64,000 bases of DNA, from positions 1 to 64,000 of the forward strand of contig DUZU01000009.1 in the NCBI GenBank assembly GCA_013349285.1, in the 5' to 3' direction. The stretch is from Deltaproteobacteria bacterium. GTDB taxonomy: Bacteria > Desulfobacterota > Desulfobulbia > Desulfobulbales > Desulfurivibrionaceae. Shown here one piece after another: positions 22,454 to 32,162 of this stretch (position 1 is the stretch's first letter; each line of letters begins with the position of its first letter). A program made the translations under genes and the position numbers. Under the pieces are notes generated by a model. The model was not told the DNA's origin. It saw only the letters and a program-made list of their open reading frames with translations, and searched no databases.

Positions 22454-24613
22454 ATGCTTAACCCAAGAGCCAAGGGATATTTTACAATGAGTTACAAAAG
22501 CTTGCTGACAATGATCATCATTGGGTTGCTGCTCTGCAACACCAGCTGCGCCACCCAGGAAAAAACCAGGCCCTGGGTGGACCTGGCCAAAATCAATGCC
22601 CAGGTGGAAAAGGCCAAAAGCCAAAACCCGGTGCTGGACGCGGCCGACCAAGAGCAAGCCAAGGGGGAGCGGGTTAAGGATATGAGCAGCAGCGAACCGG
22701 TGGCCAACGACTTTCTTGCCGGCCAACCAACCGCCGCCCAGCTCCAGGCCGAAGAACCCAAGGACGGCATCCTGCTCAACTTTGACAATACCGACATCTA
22801 CGAATTTGTTCAGATCATCGCCCAAACCCTTGAGATAAACTATATTGTCGACCCCAAGGTCAAGGGGGTGGTCAATATCCGCTCCGGCCGCAAGGTCGGC
22901 AAGGACAAGCTCTTTGACGTCTTCCGCAAAATCCTCCATATCAACGGCCTGGATGTGCGCAGCGAAGGGGATTATTATTACATCTACCCCGCCAAAGGGG
23001 CCACCCCGCAGAAACTGTTGGGGCCCGAGCAGATCGACAGCCTGAAGGACTCCTCCCGGATGGTTTTGCAGATCATCCCGGTGGTACACCTGGCCTCAAG
23101 TGAAGCGGAAAAACTGATCACCCCCTATCTCTCCGAGGCCGGAGCGATCCATAACCTGAGCAACCAGAACACCCTGATCGTCCACGACTTTGAAAGCAAG
23201 ATCATTGATGCGGTCACCATGTTGGCCAAGCTTGACATCTCGCCCCTGGCCGCCTTGAAAATAAGATTGGTCCGGGTTGAAAACGCGCCGCTTTTCGACC
23301 TGCGCGACGAACTGCAGGAAATCCTGGGGGCGCTCGGGGTCAACCCCAAAGACCATGAAGCCGTATCGCTGATTCCCCTGGAACGAGTCAACTCGCTGCT
23401 CATGGTCAGCAAGAGCGAACAACTCCTCGACAATACCGACCGCTGGATCAAGGAACTCGACGTGGTGCCCTCCGAGGGCCGCGACAATATCTTTTTCTAT
23501 AACGTCCGCAACTCGGTGGCCTCGGAACTGGCCGCCCTGGTTTCCGCGCTCATCGACGGCGATGTCACCCCGCTCACCAACCAGACCAAAAGCCCGGTTA
23601 AAAAAGCAGCAGGCGATGATCCAAAAACGATGGCCGCCATACCAGCCGCCGGCAACCGGCTCACCAACACCGCTCCCAGCACCTCGACCCTGCGCTTTGC
23701 CGGCAAGCCCGTGCTCATGGCCGATGACAGCCGTAATATCATCCTGCTCCGGGCGCTGATGCCTGACTACTCCCGGTTGGTCAAGCTGCTGGAGCGGCTG
23801 GACAACATGCCGCGCCAGGTGCTGATCGAGGTGCTGGTGGCCGAGGTCAAACTCACCGACACCTGGGAGTTCGGGGTGGAGTGGGCGCTGAAAAACAACC
23901 AACTCAACTTTAACAACTCCAACTATAAACAGACCGTCGGCACCAACTTCACAGCGGTGGCCAACAACGCGGTGGGCGGCCTCACCTATGCGGTGTTCAA
24001 CAGCGCCAGCGATGTAATCGGCCTGATCAACGCCCTGGCCTCGGAAACCGATGTCAGCCTCCTCTCTTCGCCCCAGGTCCTGGTGCTCAACAATGAACAG
24101 GCCACGGTCAATGTCGGCGACCAGGTGCCCATTGTCACCACCGAGACCCAACAAACCGGCGAATCAACCGCGGTGGACAAAACCGTGCAGTACAAAGACA
24201 CCGGCACCATCCTCACCGTTACCCCCCGAATCAACTACAACGGGGTGATCATCCTCGATATCGACCAGCAGGTGAGCCAGGCCACCGAAACCACCTCGTC
24301 CACCATCAACTCGCCGACCATCTCCACCCGCAAGCTTAAAACCAAACTGGCGGTAAAAGACGGCCAGACTATTCTCATGGGCGGCCTGATCTCCAAGAAT
24401 CTCACCAAAAACCAGAACAGCGTACCGATCTTAGGCGATATCCCCATCCTGGGCTGGCTGTTCAAGTATGAAAAAGAGGTGGACACCAAAACCGAGCTGC
24501 TGGTGATGATCACCCCTTACGTCATCGAGTCGGAGGATGTGCTCGACCAGTACATCAAAAAATTCAAGGCCAAGATGGATGGAATCAGGCAGGAGCTGGT
24601 GGAGAAAAGATAA
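22454..24613 (+). CDS. gspD: Type II secretion outer-membrane secretin GspD
   Basis: A 719-residue secretin. An N-terminal signal segment ends at a cysteine (CNTSC, imperfect lipobox), suggesting a lipoprotein. The N0 domain reads GILLNFDNTDIYEFVQIIAQ, followed by N1-N3 repeats (residues about 185-430). The secretin core has VLIEVLVAEVKLTD, SLLSSPQVLVLNNEQATVNVGDQVPI, a TGTILTVTPRIN strand, and DGQTILMGGLISKN near the C-terminus. An S-domain-like C-terminal tail is short. Ribosome site AGAGGAAAAG precedes the ATG. It closes the operon, unlike the usual order where gspC-gspD come first. Confidence 0.95.
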   Translation: MLNPRAKGYFTMSYKSLLTMIIIGLLLCNTSCATQEKTRPWVDLAKINAQVEKAKSQNPVLDAADQEQAKGERVKDMSSSEPVANDFLAGQPTAAQLQAEEPKDGILLNFDNTDIYEFVQIIAQTLEINYIVDPKVKGVVNIRSGRKVGKDKLFDVFRKILHINGLDVRSEGDYYYIYPAKGATPQKLLGPEQIDSLKDSSRMVLQIIPVVHLASSEAEKLITPYLSEAGAIHNLSNQNTLIVHDFESKIIDAVTMLAKLDISPLAALKIRLVRVENAPLFDLRDELQEILGALGVNPKDHEAVSLIPLERVNSLLMVSKSEQLLDNTDRWIKELDVVPSEGRDNIFFYNVRNSVASELAALVSALIDGDVTPLTNQTKSPVKKAAGDDPKTMAAIPAAGNRLTNTAPSTSTLRFAGKPVLMADDSRNIILLRALMPDYSRLVKLLERLDNMPRQVLIEVLVAEVKLTDTWEFGVEWALKNNQLNFNNSNYKQTVGTNFTAVANNAVGGLTYAVFNSASDVIGLINALASETDVSLLSSPQVLVLNNEQATVNVGDQVPIVTTETQQTGESTAVDKTVQYKDTGTILTVTPRINYNGVIILDIDQQVSQATETTSSTINSPTISTRKLKTKLAVKDGQTILMGGLISKNLTKNQNSVPILGDIPILGWLFKYEKEVDTKTELLVMITPYVIESEDVLDQYIKKFKAKMDGIRQELVEKR

Positions 24614-24697
24614 GTGCGGAAGGGGGCTTGATGGGGATAGTTGCTGGTCGCGGATTCTTCGCGAAAAAATTCCTTACGACGATCAAGCGGTAGGGCG

Positions 24698-24735
24698 GAT
24701 AGCCAGCCAAGATTCGCGGCTGAAGCCGCTCCCAC
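24698..24735. repeat. REP-like palindromic element, copy A
   Basis: AGCCAGCCAAGATT followed by CGCGGCTGAAGCCGCTCCCAC, a hairpin-forming REP-type sequence (AGCGGCTTCAGCCGC core on the other strand). A related copy lies at 32008-32045. Both are intergenic. Confidence 0.65.
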
Positions 24736-24814
24736 CCAACTCTACACTCTACGCAAGTCAGCTGAAACTCGCTGCTGATCAGGTGGTTTTCATCCTGTGC
24801 CAGCTCTGGCTAAC

Positions 24815-25774
24815 TTATTTGCCGGTTGCGTCCTTCTCCTTATCATCCCGGAGCAATGAAGCAACCGTCGCCTCCAGCAGGGGATTTAAGGTAAAGCTTG
24901 AAGCCCGCACATAAAACGGGGAGGCCGATGACTTGATCACCAGGGTCTTGCTTTCGCTATCCAGGGCGCCGACCGCCAGCACCACCTTTTCATCCTTGCC
25001 GACCAACGTCAACACGGCGACTGGGTCGAGCAGATCGTATTGCTCCTTATCATCCCGGCCCAGATACTCGGTGAGATTAAGCTGGTCCAACTTGTTGACC
25101 AGCTCCTGAACCTTGCCGGGATCGGCTGTCTTCCCCGCCGGCACCTGATCGAGCTGCCAACCGTTATCCTGACCCTTGCGCAGCACCAGCTCACCGTGGC
25201 GATTCACAACACGCACCTCGCTAAGGGTCTCTTCAGCCAGATCAAGATAGCGGCTCTGCCACCAGCCCGACTCCTCGAGGGGCACCTGCCAGGTGGAAAA
25301 ATCTTTGACCAGATAAACCAGATCATCGCCGGCAGCTCGGACATGCACCGATTTATAGGAAGGGGAAGTGCCCAGAAACAGGCTCTTTTTGCCGCCGTCG
25401 GCCAGGAGCAGGGTCACCTGTTGATTAAACCTGTTCACCCCAACCTGGAAACGGTTATGGCTGGCCGGGGTCCGGGTCACCAGATGATCGGAGGCCAGGG
25501 CGGTGAGTTTGCCGAGGGCCTGCTTCATTTTTTGCGGATCAACCGGCAGGTGGTCGGCGGAAGCGATGGTCCAGCCCTGCTCGCCTTTGTTCAGGATGAT
25601 ACTCCGCCCATCCGAGCCGAGCATCGACAGCCCGGTGATCTGCTCGACTTTGACGCCTTCCCAAAACGCAACCCGGGCCGGCGCCGAATTGATGCCGGGC
25701 CGATTGATAAAGCCGATAACAACAACCTGCAGCAAAAGCAGGAGCAACAAGGCAAGATTACGTTTACTCATCAT
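24815..25774 (-). CDS. DUF4340-family membrane-anchored protein
   Basis: A 319-residue protein with one N-terminal membrane helix (residues 6-23) and a predicted extracytoplasmic beta-rich remainder that fits DUF4340 (repeated units such as GWTIASADHLPVDPQKM and GWQLDQVPAGKTADPGKVQELVNKLDQL, each a strand pair plus helix with the LxxL pattern). DUF4340 proteins commonly accompany GldG-like ABC modules, and here it ends that operon, starting 8 bp after the permease gene. The biochemical role is unknown. Confidence 0.85.
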   Translation of the reverse strand: MMSKRNLALLLLLLLQVVVIGFINRPGINSAPARVAFWEGVKVEQITGLSMLGSDGRSIILNKGEQGWTIASADHLPVDPQKMKQALGKLTALASDHLVTRTPASHNRFQVGVNRFNQQVTLLLADGGKKSLFLGTSPSYKSVHVRAAGDDLVYLVKDFSTWQVPLEESGWWQSRYLDLAEETLSEVRVVNRHGELVLRKGQDNGWQLDQVPAGKTADPGKVQELVNKLDQLNLTEYLGRDDKEQYDLLDPVAVLTLVGKDEKVVLAVGALDSESKTLVIKSSASPFYVRASSFTLNPLLEATVASLLRDDKEKDATGK

Positions 25775-25782
25775 TGTTCCTC

Positions 25783-28686
25783 TTAGCTCTCAACATCATC
25801 CAGGGGCATAGGCCGTTCCCGGTGCCGCCGCCGGTAACCATACCAGCTGACCAGCGCCAGGGCGAGCAGGGCCAGCCCGTAATTTAACCACTCCCAGAAG
25901 GCCTGCTCGCGACTGCTCAACGGATAGAGCAGACGGGCATGGGTGCCCCGGGAACGGATGGCAAGCAACCCCTCATCCTCCACCGACCAATCAATGAGGT
26001 TCTGCAAAAATTCCAGACTGTTCAAAATCCGATCCTGGCCCATGGACTGGCCGATGGAAATCACCGTATCACTGATAAACTCGGAGCTGCCCACCACCAC
26101 CAACCGGGAGGAATCAGGGGATTTTTCAAGCAGGGGGCTCAGGGCCAACTCCTTGCTATGGTCATGGCTCCCAGCGCCTTGCACATCATGCCCCTCATCG
26201 GAATGCTCCCCTTCCGCCAGCCGGGGATCGGCTTTGCCTTTAAAAAAGCTGGGCAAGGAACCCTTGAGAGCCACGGCCAGGGTCCGGCTTTGCCTCTCTT
26301 CGCCAAGCTCAAAACCCCGGGCCGGGAAGCGATCAAAATCCGGCTGGATGTCGATGTCCGAGGCCAGCCAGGAATCCGGACTTGAGCGGAGCAGGGCGAC
26401 CGGGGCCAACCCTTGAGTTTTATCCCCATCCACCGTCAGAGGGGAGACCCAGTTCATGGTCACCGTGGGCAGATTGGCCACCGGCGGGCTATCCTTGGCC
26501 ATCCCGTCCGGCCGCACGTCGACAAAGAAGGGGTAGTCGAGCTGCTTGATCTCCTGGATGACAAAGCCGCCGAGATCCCGGGCCACCGGCACCGGGAACG
26601 GCTCGTTCTGCAGATCCATGACCAGGGCCTTGTCCACCGTTACCCCGTAATGGCTCAACAACTCGCCGAGCCCCTCGGTGAGTTCCGATAATTTCAAGGA
26701 CTGGGCGCCGGGGGCCAGATCGAGCACATAGCTGCCGGCAAGGGCGACCACACTGCCGCCGTGCATCAGATACTGATCAACGGCCAATCGCTCGATATCG
26801 GTCAACTGTTGGGAAGCGACCAGCAGCAACACATCCACCTCGGCGGAAACATGGCCGCTTTTAAGATCGACCTGCGCCAGGTTATAGTTTTCCCGCAGCA
26901 CCTGCTGAAAAAAATTATACTGCTGGCCGCCCTGCATCCCTTGCATGCCGCCCATGGGAGAAGCCGGCGCCGGAGTCCAGATCCCCACCGTTTTCAAAAA
27001 GCCGGAGGAGGTCCGCTTGAGCACCGCTTCGATCTCCCGGCGCATTTCCGCCGCGCCCATCTCGCTGCCGATATAGATCCGCTCGCTCTGTTCACCAACG
27101 GTCAGCACGAGGTGCAGATAAAAAGTATCCTTGGCAAAAAGGGCGGCGGTCAGGGGTTGGATCTGAAAGCGGCGGTCCACCTCCGCCCGATCAAGCTTTG
27201 CCCCCGGCGCATCGGGATCAAGCAGCTGAAAAACCAGCTTGCCGTCAGCCTCCTCGGCCAGGGCCTCGCCCATCTCCTTTATGGTCTGCACCAGCCCGTC
27301 CAGCTGGGGGGGCAGGGAGTCGGGGGTAACCACCGCCGTAAGTTCCATGGGCTGGGTCGCCCGGCTGAAAATAGTATCCAGGCCCTGGAAGCCGTAAACC
27401 GTCTTTTTTATGGACTTGGTCAGATCATACTCCAGGTTGCGCAACCCCACCTCGAGCTGGCCGTCGGGCCGGGTGCGGACCTCGATCAGGTCATTGAAGC
27501 CCAGGGTCACATGCTGGTCGCCGTACTTGATCAGAATATTGAAATAGGAGTTAATCACCGAGGCCTCGTAGCGGCCGGCGACCTGAAAGGGCACCGGCTT
27601 GATGCCGTACTGCTGGTTGGCCTCGATCTCGGCGGCCTCATCATGTTTGGGATCGACAAAATCCACCTTGACCCGGCCGGAGGAGGCCACCTGATACTCC
27701 TCCATGAAATCGCGGATCCTCGGCACCAGGGGGGCGAGCAAGGGATGGGTTTTTTCACTGAAATAGCCGCGCAGCACTAACGGCTCGGGCAGGTTTTCGA
27801 TCAGATCCCGGGTGGGCTGGGAGATGGAGAACTCATGGTTCTCGGTAAGATCCAGCCGCAAAAAGTGCACCGAGCCGAGCCAGATGTTGAGGGCCAGCAG
27901 GTTGAGGGCCACCAGGACCAGGGCCAGCTTCAGATTGAACCGATGACGGGCGGTTTGCCGGCCGCGGCTCCAGCGTTTACTTTCAAGGGAAACCCCGTTC
28001 ATCAACAGAAAAAAGAGGGTCAACGAGCTGTAATAAACCAGATCCCGCAGGTCGATGACCCCGCGCTCAATACTGGCAAAGCGGCTGCCGGTCCCCAGGC
28101 TGCGCAACAGTTCTCCTGCGTCATTGCCGACCAGGGCCACGATATTGGCCGCTCCCAAGATATAAAAGAACCCGCTCACCAGCACGGTGAGGATCAGGGC
28201 GATAATCTGGTTATCGGTCCTCGAGGAAACAAAGAGGCCGATGGCGATATAGGCGGCGGCCAGGAGCATGGCGCCCAGATAGCCGGCCAGCACCACTCCC
28301 CAGTCGATATCGCCCAGCATGGCGACGGTGAGGGGCAGCACCAGGGTCAGGCTCAGCGCCAAGCCGACCAGAGCCAACACCGCCAGAAACTTGCCGCTTA
28401 CCAGCCGGCTGAGCCGCACCGGCAGGGTGAGCAGCACCTCCAGGGTGCCCATCTTCTGCTCCTCGCTCCACTGCCGCATGGTGAGCGCGGCACAGAGAAA
28501 GATCATCAGCAGGGGCATCCAGCGAAACAGCGGCCGGATGTCGGCGATGTTTCTGGCAAAAAAGGTTTCCACCCAGAAAAAAGAAAACAGCACGGTAAGC
28601 AGAAAGGCGCCGATAAAGATCGCGGCCATGGGCGAGCCGAAATAGGCCTTGAGCTCCTTCTTGGCAAGGGACATGGTCTGGTTCAT
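25783..28686 (-). CDS. GldF-GldG fusion ABC transporter permease
   Basis: A 967-residue fusion. Residues 1-250 are an ABC-2 type permease with six membrane helices like GldF (AKKELKAYFGSPMAAIFI, EEQKMGTLEVLLTLPV). Residues about 265-960 are the GldG-like auxiliary protein: a membrane helix, an extracytoplasmic ABC_transp_aux region (DLTENHEFSISQPTRDLIENL, VKVDFVDPKHDEAAE, VLLLVASQQ) and a final helix near 925-945. In Bacteroidetes the separate proteins GldA/F/G serve gliding or secretion; in Proteobacteria the fused version has no settled function. A Gly/Met-rich insert (MGGMQGMQGGQQ) occurs near 595. The start overlaps the ATPase stop by 4 bp. Confidence 0.9.
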   Translation of the reverse strand: MNQTMSLAKKELKAYFGSPMAAIFIGAFLLTVLFSFFWVETFFARNIADIRPLFRWMPLLMIFLCAALTMRQWSEEQKMGTLEVLLTLPVRLSRLVSGKFLAVLALVGLALSLTLVLPLTVAMLGDIDWGVVLAGYLGAMLLAAAYIAIGLFVSSRTDNQIIALILTVLVSGFFYILGAANIVALVGNDAGELLRSLGTGSRFASIERGVIDLRDLVYYSSLTLFFLLMNGVSLESKRWSRGRQTARHRFNLKLALVLVALNLLALNIWLGSVHFLRLDLTENHEFSISQPTRDLIENLPEPLVLRGYFSEKTHPLLAPLVPRIRDFMEEYQVASSGRVKVDFVDPKHDEAAEIEANQQYGIKPVPFQVAGRYEASVINSYFNILIKYGDQHVTLGFNDLIEVRTRPDGQLEVGLRNLEYDLTKSIKKTVYGFQGLDTIFSRATQPMELTAVVTPDSLPPQLDGLVQTIKEMGEALAEEADGKLVFQLLDPDAPGAKLDRAEVDRRFQIQPLTAALFAKDTFYLHLVLTVGEQSERIYIGSEMGAAEMRREIEAVLKRTSSGFLKTVGIWTPAPASPMGGMQGMQGGQQYNFFQQVLRENYNLAQVDLKSGHVSAEVDVLLLVASQQLTDIERLAVDQYLMHGGSVVALAGSYVLDLAPGAQSLKLSELTEGLGELLSHYGVTVDKALVMDLQNEPFPVPVARDLGGFVIQEIKQLDYPFFVDVRPDGMAKDSPPVANLPTVTMNWVSPLTVDGDKTQGLAPVALLRSSPDSWLASDIDIQPDFDRFPARGFELGEERQSRTLAVALKGSLPSFFKGKADPRLAEGEHSDEGHDVQGAGSHDHSKELALSPLLEKSPDSSRLVVVGSSEFISDTVISIGQSMGQDRILNSLEFLQNLIDWSVEDEGLLAIRSRGTHARLLYPLSSREQAFWEWLNYGLALLALALVSWYGYRRRHRERPMPLDDVES

Positions 28687-29621
28687 TGCACACCTCCCTC
28701 GGCGGCGGCCAGTTCGTTAAAAACCGCCTCCAGGGTCCGGACTTCCTTGCGCAACTCGCACAGGGTCCAGTCGTTCCGGCGGGCCAGTTGATAGATCTCC
28801 GGGCAGAGATCGCGGTCGGTGGCGCCGTGGACCCGGTAATTGATCCGGCCCGCCTCCTGGCCCAGGATCTCCACATGCTGCACATCATCCATCGCGGCAA
28901 GGCTGGCCAGCGCCTCTTGCTCCCGGCCGGTGTCGGCCAGGGTGAACAGGGCGTCGGTGGTGGCGGCCAGCGTCGAAAGCCTAGCATCGGCCTTGACCTG
29001 GCCCCGCATGATGATAATGGCCCGGTCACAGGTGGCCTCCACCTCGGAGAGGATATGGGTGGAGAGCAGCACCGTGCTGTTTGCCGCCAGTTTTTTGATA
29101 AGATGGCGCACCTCGACGATCTGGGTCGGATCGAGGCCATTGGTGGGCTCATCGAGAATAAGCAGCTTGGGCCGATGGAGGATGGCCTGGGCCAGGCCGA
29201 CCCTTTGCCGGTAGCCCTTGCTCAGGGTGGCGATCGGCCGCACCAGTCGCTCCTCAAGACCCACGGCATGGATGGCCGCGGACAACCTGGCCCGCTGCCG
29301 GGCCTTGGGGATGGAGCGCAGATCGGCGATCATCTGCAGATAGGACTGAACGGTGAGCTCCGGATAAAGCGGCGCATTTTCAGGCAGATAACCGATCTTC
29401 GCCTGCACCTCTTCCGTGTGATCCATGACCTCGAGGCCGTCCACCGTTACGCTGCCCGAGGTTTGATGCAGATAACCGGTCAGAATCTTCATGATCGTGG
29501 TTTTGCCGGCGCCGTTGGGGCCGAGCAGCCCGATGATCTCGCCGGGCTGCACGTTGAACGATACCCCGCGCAGAGCCTCTACATCGTCATAGGATTTACA
29601 CAGCTCCTCGACATGGATCAT
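28683..29621 (-). CDS. GldA-like ABC transporter ATPase
   Basis: A 312-residue ABC ATPase with Walker A GPNGAGKTT (34-42), Q-loop region YLPENAPLYPELTV, signature LSKGYRQRVG, Walker B LLILDEPTNGLDP and switch His in LLSTHIL. The C-terminal 100 residues form the regulatory extension common in ABC-2 exporters. First gene of the three-gene GldA / GldFG / DUF4340 operon. It drives an export-type transporter whose substrate is unknown. Confidence 0.92.
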   Translation of the reverse strand: MIHVEELCKSYDDVEALRGVSFNVQPGEIIGLLGPNGAGKTTIMKILTGYLHQTSGSVTVDGLEVMDHTEEVQAKIGYLPENAPLYPELTVQSYLQMIADLRSIPKARQRARLSAAIHAVGLEERLVRPIATLSKGYRQRVGLAQAILHRPKLLILDEPTNGLDPTQIVEVRHLIKKLAANSTVLLSTHILSEVEATCDRAIIIMRGQVKADARLSTLAATTDALFTLADTGREQEALASLAAMDDVQHVEILGQEAGRINYRVHGATDRDLCPEIYQLARRNDWTLCELRKEVRTLEAVFNELAAAEGGVQ

Positions 29622-29691
29622 GGTTAATCACCTATCCGCTTAGAACATGGTCTGATTAGTTAGCTATGATATATAATGAAGTTACCAAGAA

Positions 29692-29725
29692 AATCGGTCA
29701 GGCGATTAACACCGCCTGACCGATT
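29692..29725 (-). terminator. Terminator of htpG
   Basis: 13-bp perfect stem AATCGGTCAGGCG / CGCCTGACCGATT with an 8-nt loop, followed leftward by TTCTT. It lies between htpG and the ABC ATPase gene. Confidence 0.75.
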
Positions 29726-29754
29726 AAGAGTTATACGCCTGAAGCTGACTCTTT

Positions 29755-31650
29755 TCAAGACTGATTTTGCACCAGGCGGCTCAAAATCTTATAGGTGCGC
29801 TCCACCATTGTCCGCGGCTCAACCATGAGACCGGCCTGGATCATGGCATTGTCAAAGATCTGCTCCACCACACTCTTGGCCAACGCCTCGTCCTTTTCCT
29901 TGAGCCCGGCCAGGCCTTTGATCAACTCGTGGCCGGTATTGACCTCCAGATTTTTGGCGCCAAAGGGCTGCAGGCCATCCTGGCCCGAGGCCCGCATCAA
30001 CCGCTCCATGCTGGCGGTGACAAAACCGTCCGGATTAACGACAATGGCCGGGCTGTCGGTCAGGCGCTTGGAGGCGACCACCTCCTTGACCCTCTCACCC
30101 AGCGCCTCTTTCATCCACTTGGTCAGGCTGTCGGAATCCTCGGTTGCCATAACCTCTTTCGGCGTTTCTTCCTTGGCCGCCTCTTTGGCCGCCTCGGTTT
30201 CCGGCAATTCCAGATCACCGCGGTCGGCGGAGAGCAGCTTCTTCTCGTCAAACCGGGCCAGATGGCTCATGGCGAAATCATCAATGGGATCAAGGGTGAA
30301 GATCACCTCGATATTGCGTTTTCTAAAGGCCTCGAGATAGGGGCCGTTCTCGATCGCCTCCCGGCTGGGCCCGTTGATATAATAAATGTCATTCTGCTCG
30401 GCGGGCATCCGTTCGACATACTCGGCCAAGGAGGTGAGCTTGCCGCTGTCGGTCTTGGAGGATTCAAAACGCAGGAGCTTGCCGAGCTCCTCCCGGTAAG
30501 CAAAGTCGGAGATCACCCCTTCCTTCAAAAATACGCCGAAGGTCTTCCACAGCTCGACATAGGTTTCCGGTTCTTTCTGGGCCAACTCGCCGAGATGTTT
30601 AAGGAAACGCTTGGTAACCACCTTGTTGATCTTGGCCACCAGGCTGTTATCCTGCAGGGCCTGCCGGGAGATATTGAGCGGCAGATCCTCACTGTCGATC
30701 ACCCCTTTGAGAAAACGGAGCCACTCGGGCAGGATGGTCTTGCTGTGCTGCTCGATGAGCACCTTGCGGCAGTAAAGGCTGACTCCGGGATCAATCCGGC
30801 CGAGGCCCATGGTCTCGAAATTATCCTTGGGCACAAAGAGCAGGGCCTTGATCGACAGGGGCGCTTCCGCGGAAAAATGGAGCTTGGCCAGGGGCTCATC
30901 CATGGCATTGCCGATAAACTTATAAAAATCGGTGTACTCCTCATCCTTGATCTCGTTCTTGCTGCGGGTCCAGAGGGCCTGCACCGTGTTGATCGCCTCA
31001 TCCTTTACCTTGATGGGGAAGGGAACGAAATTAGAATACTGTTTGATGATCCGCTTGATAGTGTGCTCGTTGGCGTAATCCTTGGCCTGCTCTTTGAGTT
31101 CGAGGATAATGCTGGTGCCGCGCCGGATACCGGGACACATGGCAATGGTATAGGTGCCCGCCCCGTCCGAGACCCACTCATGGCCCATGTCATCCATCCG
31201 ATAGGAGCGCGATTTGACCCGCACCTTGTCGGCGACCATGAAGGCCGCATAAAAACCTACGCCGAACTGGCCGATCAGGTTGACGTCCTGCCGTTCCTTC
31301 TCATTGAGCTTGGTGAAAAAGGTCTTGGAGCCGGAATGGGCAATGGTGCCCAGATTGGCTTCCAGCTCCCCGCGATCCATGCCGATCCCGGTATCGGTGA
31401 TGGTGAGGGTATTCTTTTCCTCATCGAGGTCGATGGTGATTTCAAGGGGCACCTGGCTGTCAAACACCTCTTGCTCCATGATGGACTGATGCCGGAATTT
31501 CTCCAGGGCATCGGCGGAGTTTGAGATCAGCTCCCGCAGGAAAATATCCTTCTCGGTATAAAGCGAGTGGATCACGATATCGAGCATCTTTTTAACTTCG
31601 GCCTGAAACTCCTTGGTTTCCGACTGGACAGTATTCTTTTCCGAACTCAT
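29755..31650 (-). CDS. htpG: Molecular chaperone HtpG (Hsp90)
   Basis: A 631-residue Hsp90-family ATPase chaperone. GHKL ATPase motifs are present: ELISNSADALEK, DTGIGMDRGEL, GQFGVGFYAAFMVADKV, GTSIILELK. The middle domain (FVPFPIKV, LPLNISRQALQDN) and dimerisation domain follow. The length matches the family. A ribosome site GAGGGAG precedes the ATG. The gene appears monocistronic, with its own terminator and an inverted repeat 56-80 bp upstream that may be an operator. Confidence 0.97.
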   Translation of the reverse strand: MSSEKNTVQSETKEFQAEVKKMLDIVIHSLYTEKDIFLRELISNSADALEKFRHQSIMEQEVFDSQVPLEITIDLDEEKNTLTITDTGIGMDRGELEANLGTIAHSGSKTFFTKLNEKERQDVNLIGQFGVGFYAAFMVADKVRVKSRSYRMDDMGHEWVSDGAGTYTIAMCPGIRRGTSIILELKEQAKDYANEHTIKRIIKQYSNFVPFPIKVKDEAINTVQALWTRSKNEIKDEEYTDFYKFIGNAMDEPLAKLHFSAEAPLSIKALLFVPKDNFETMGLGRIDPGVSLYCRKVLIEQHSKTILPEWLRFLKGVIDSEDLPLNISRQALQDNSLVAKINKVVTKRFLKHLGELAQKEPETYVELWKTFGVFLKEGVISDFAYREELGKLLRFESSKTDSGKLTSLAEYVERMPAEQNDIYYINGPSREAIENGPYLEAFRKRNIEVIFTLDPIDDFAMSHLARFDEKKLLSADRGDLELPETEAAKEAAKEETPKEVMATEDSDSLTKWMKEALGERVKEVVASKRLTDSPAIVVNPDGFVTASMERLMRASGQDGLQPFGAKNLEVNTGHELIKGLAGLKEKDEALAKSVVEQIFDNAMIQAGLMVEPRTMVERTYKILSRLVQNQS

Positions 31651-31705
31651 AAACTACTCCCTCGTTCAATATTTTTTTGATGCGTTAAACCAGATATACT
31701 CAGTT

Positions 31706-31730
31706 ATTATGTGCCGCGATAACACATAAT
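31706..31730 (-). promoter_or_regulatory. Inverted repeat upstream of htpG
   Basis: ATTATGTG-N9-CACATAAT. The spacing equals that of the HrcA/CIRCE operator (9-N9-9), but the sequence is different. A position 56-80 bp ahead of the htpG start fits an operator. Confidence 0.45.
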
Positions 31731-32007
31731 GCATGCGGCATCGGCCCGCTCACCGCTGTATCACCGAATTTTCGGTGGCCGCTCCATTTTGGCCGAAAAA
31801 ATAAGCATCTCTCTTTTGCTGTCAACCCTCTAAAATAAAACCAAAATATTTACATCACGGAGAGGTTGTGCCATAATTCAAATAGTAGTGATTTTTTATA
31901 CTGATTACCGCGGACTTGCAGCCGGGATAACACCGCCTGCAATCTGCAACTTTAGTTGGAAGGTCTTTGCGGGGAGCGAAGTTATTCACAAAAAAATTAC
32001 CAGGGCT

Positions 32008-32045
32008 CTTAGCCAGCCATTATCCGAGGCGAAAGCCGCTCCCAG
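32008..32045. repeat. REP-like palindromic element, copy B
   Basis: TAGCCAGCCATTATCC followed by GAGGCGAAAGCCGCTCCCAG, similar in order and spacing to copy A at 24698-24735 but with a weaker palindrome. Confidence 0.5.
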
Positions 32046-32162
32046 CGACTTTCCTTGATCCGGCTCAAACTCGGGGGTAATCGAATTTTGATATGATTAA
32101 AATTAAGGGGCAGGGCGATTAGGCAAGCATAACAACCAACATCAACCAATATGCGGTAAGCC

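Larger units (their letters stand above)
31651..32162. other. Intergenic region upstream of htpG and the HDOD gene
   Basis: 512 bp between divergent genes. It contains an 8-N9-8 inverted repeat (31706-31730), a small CACCGA/TCGGTG stem near 31762-31777 and a REP-like copy (32008-32045). The middle is AT-rich with no coding frame I can support. Confidence 0.6.

Noticed and set aside
24614-24814. Sigma-54-like TGGC...TTTGC sequence near 24808
   Set aside because: The GG-to-GC spacing is 11 instead of 10 nt and the TGGCACG core is not kept.
29767-31524. A 585-codon frame opposite htpG
   Set aside because: Antisense shadow of a highly conserved chaperone gene, with no ribosome site or recognisable domain.
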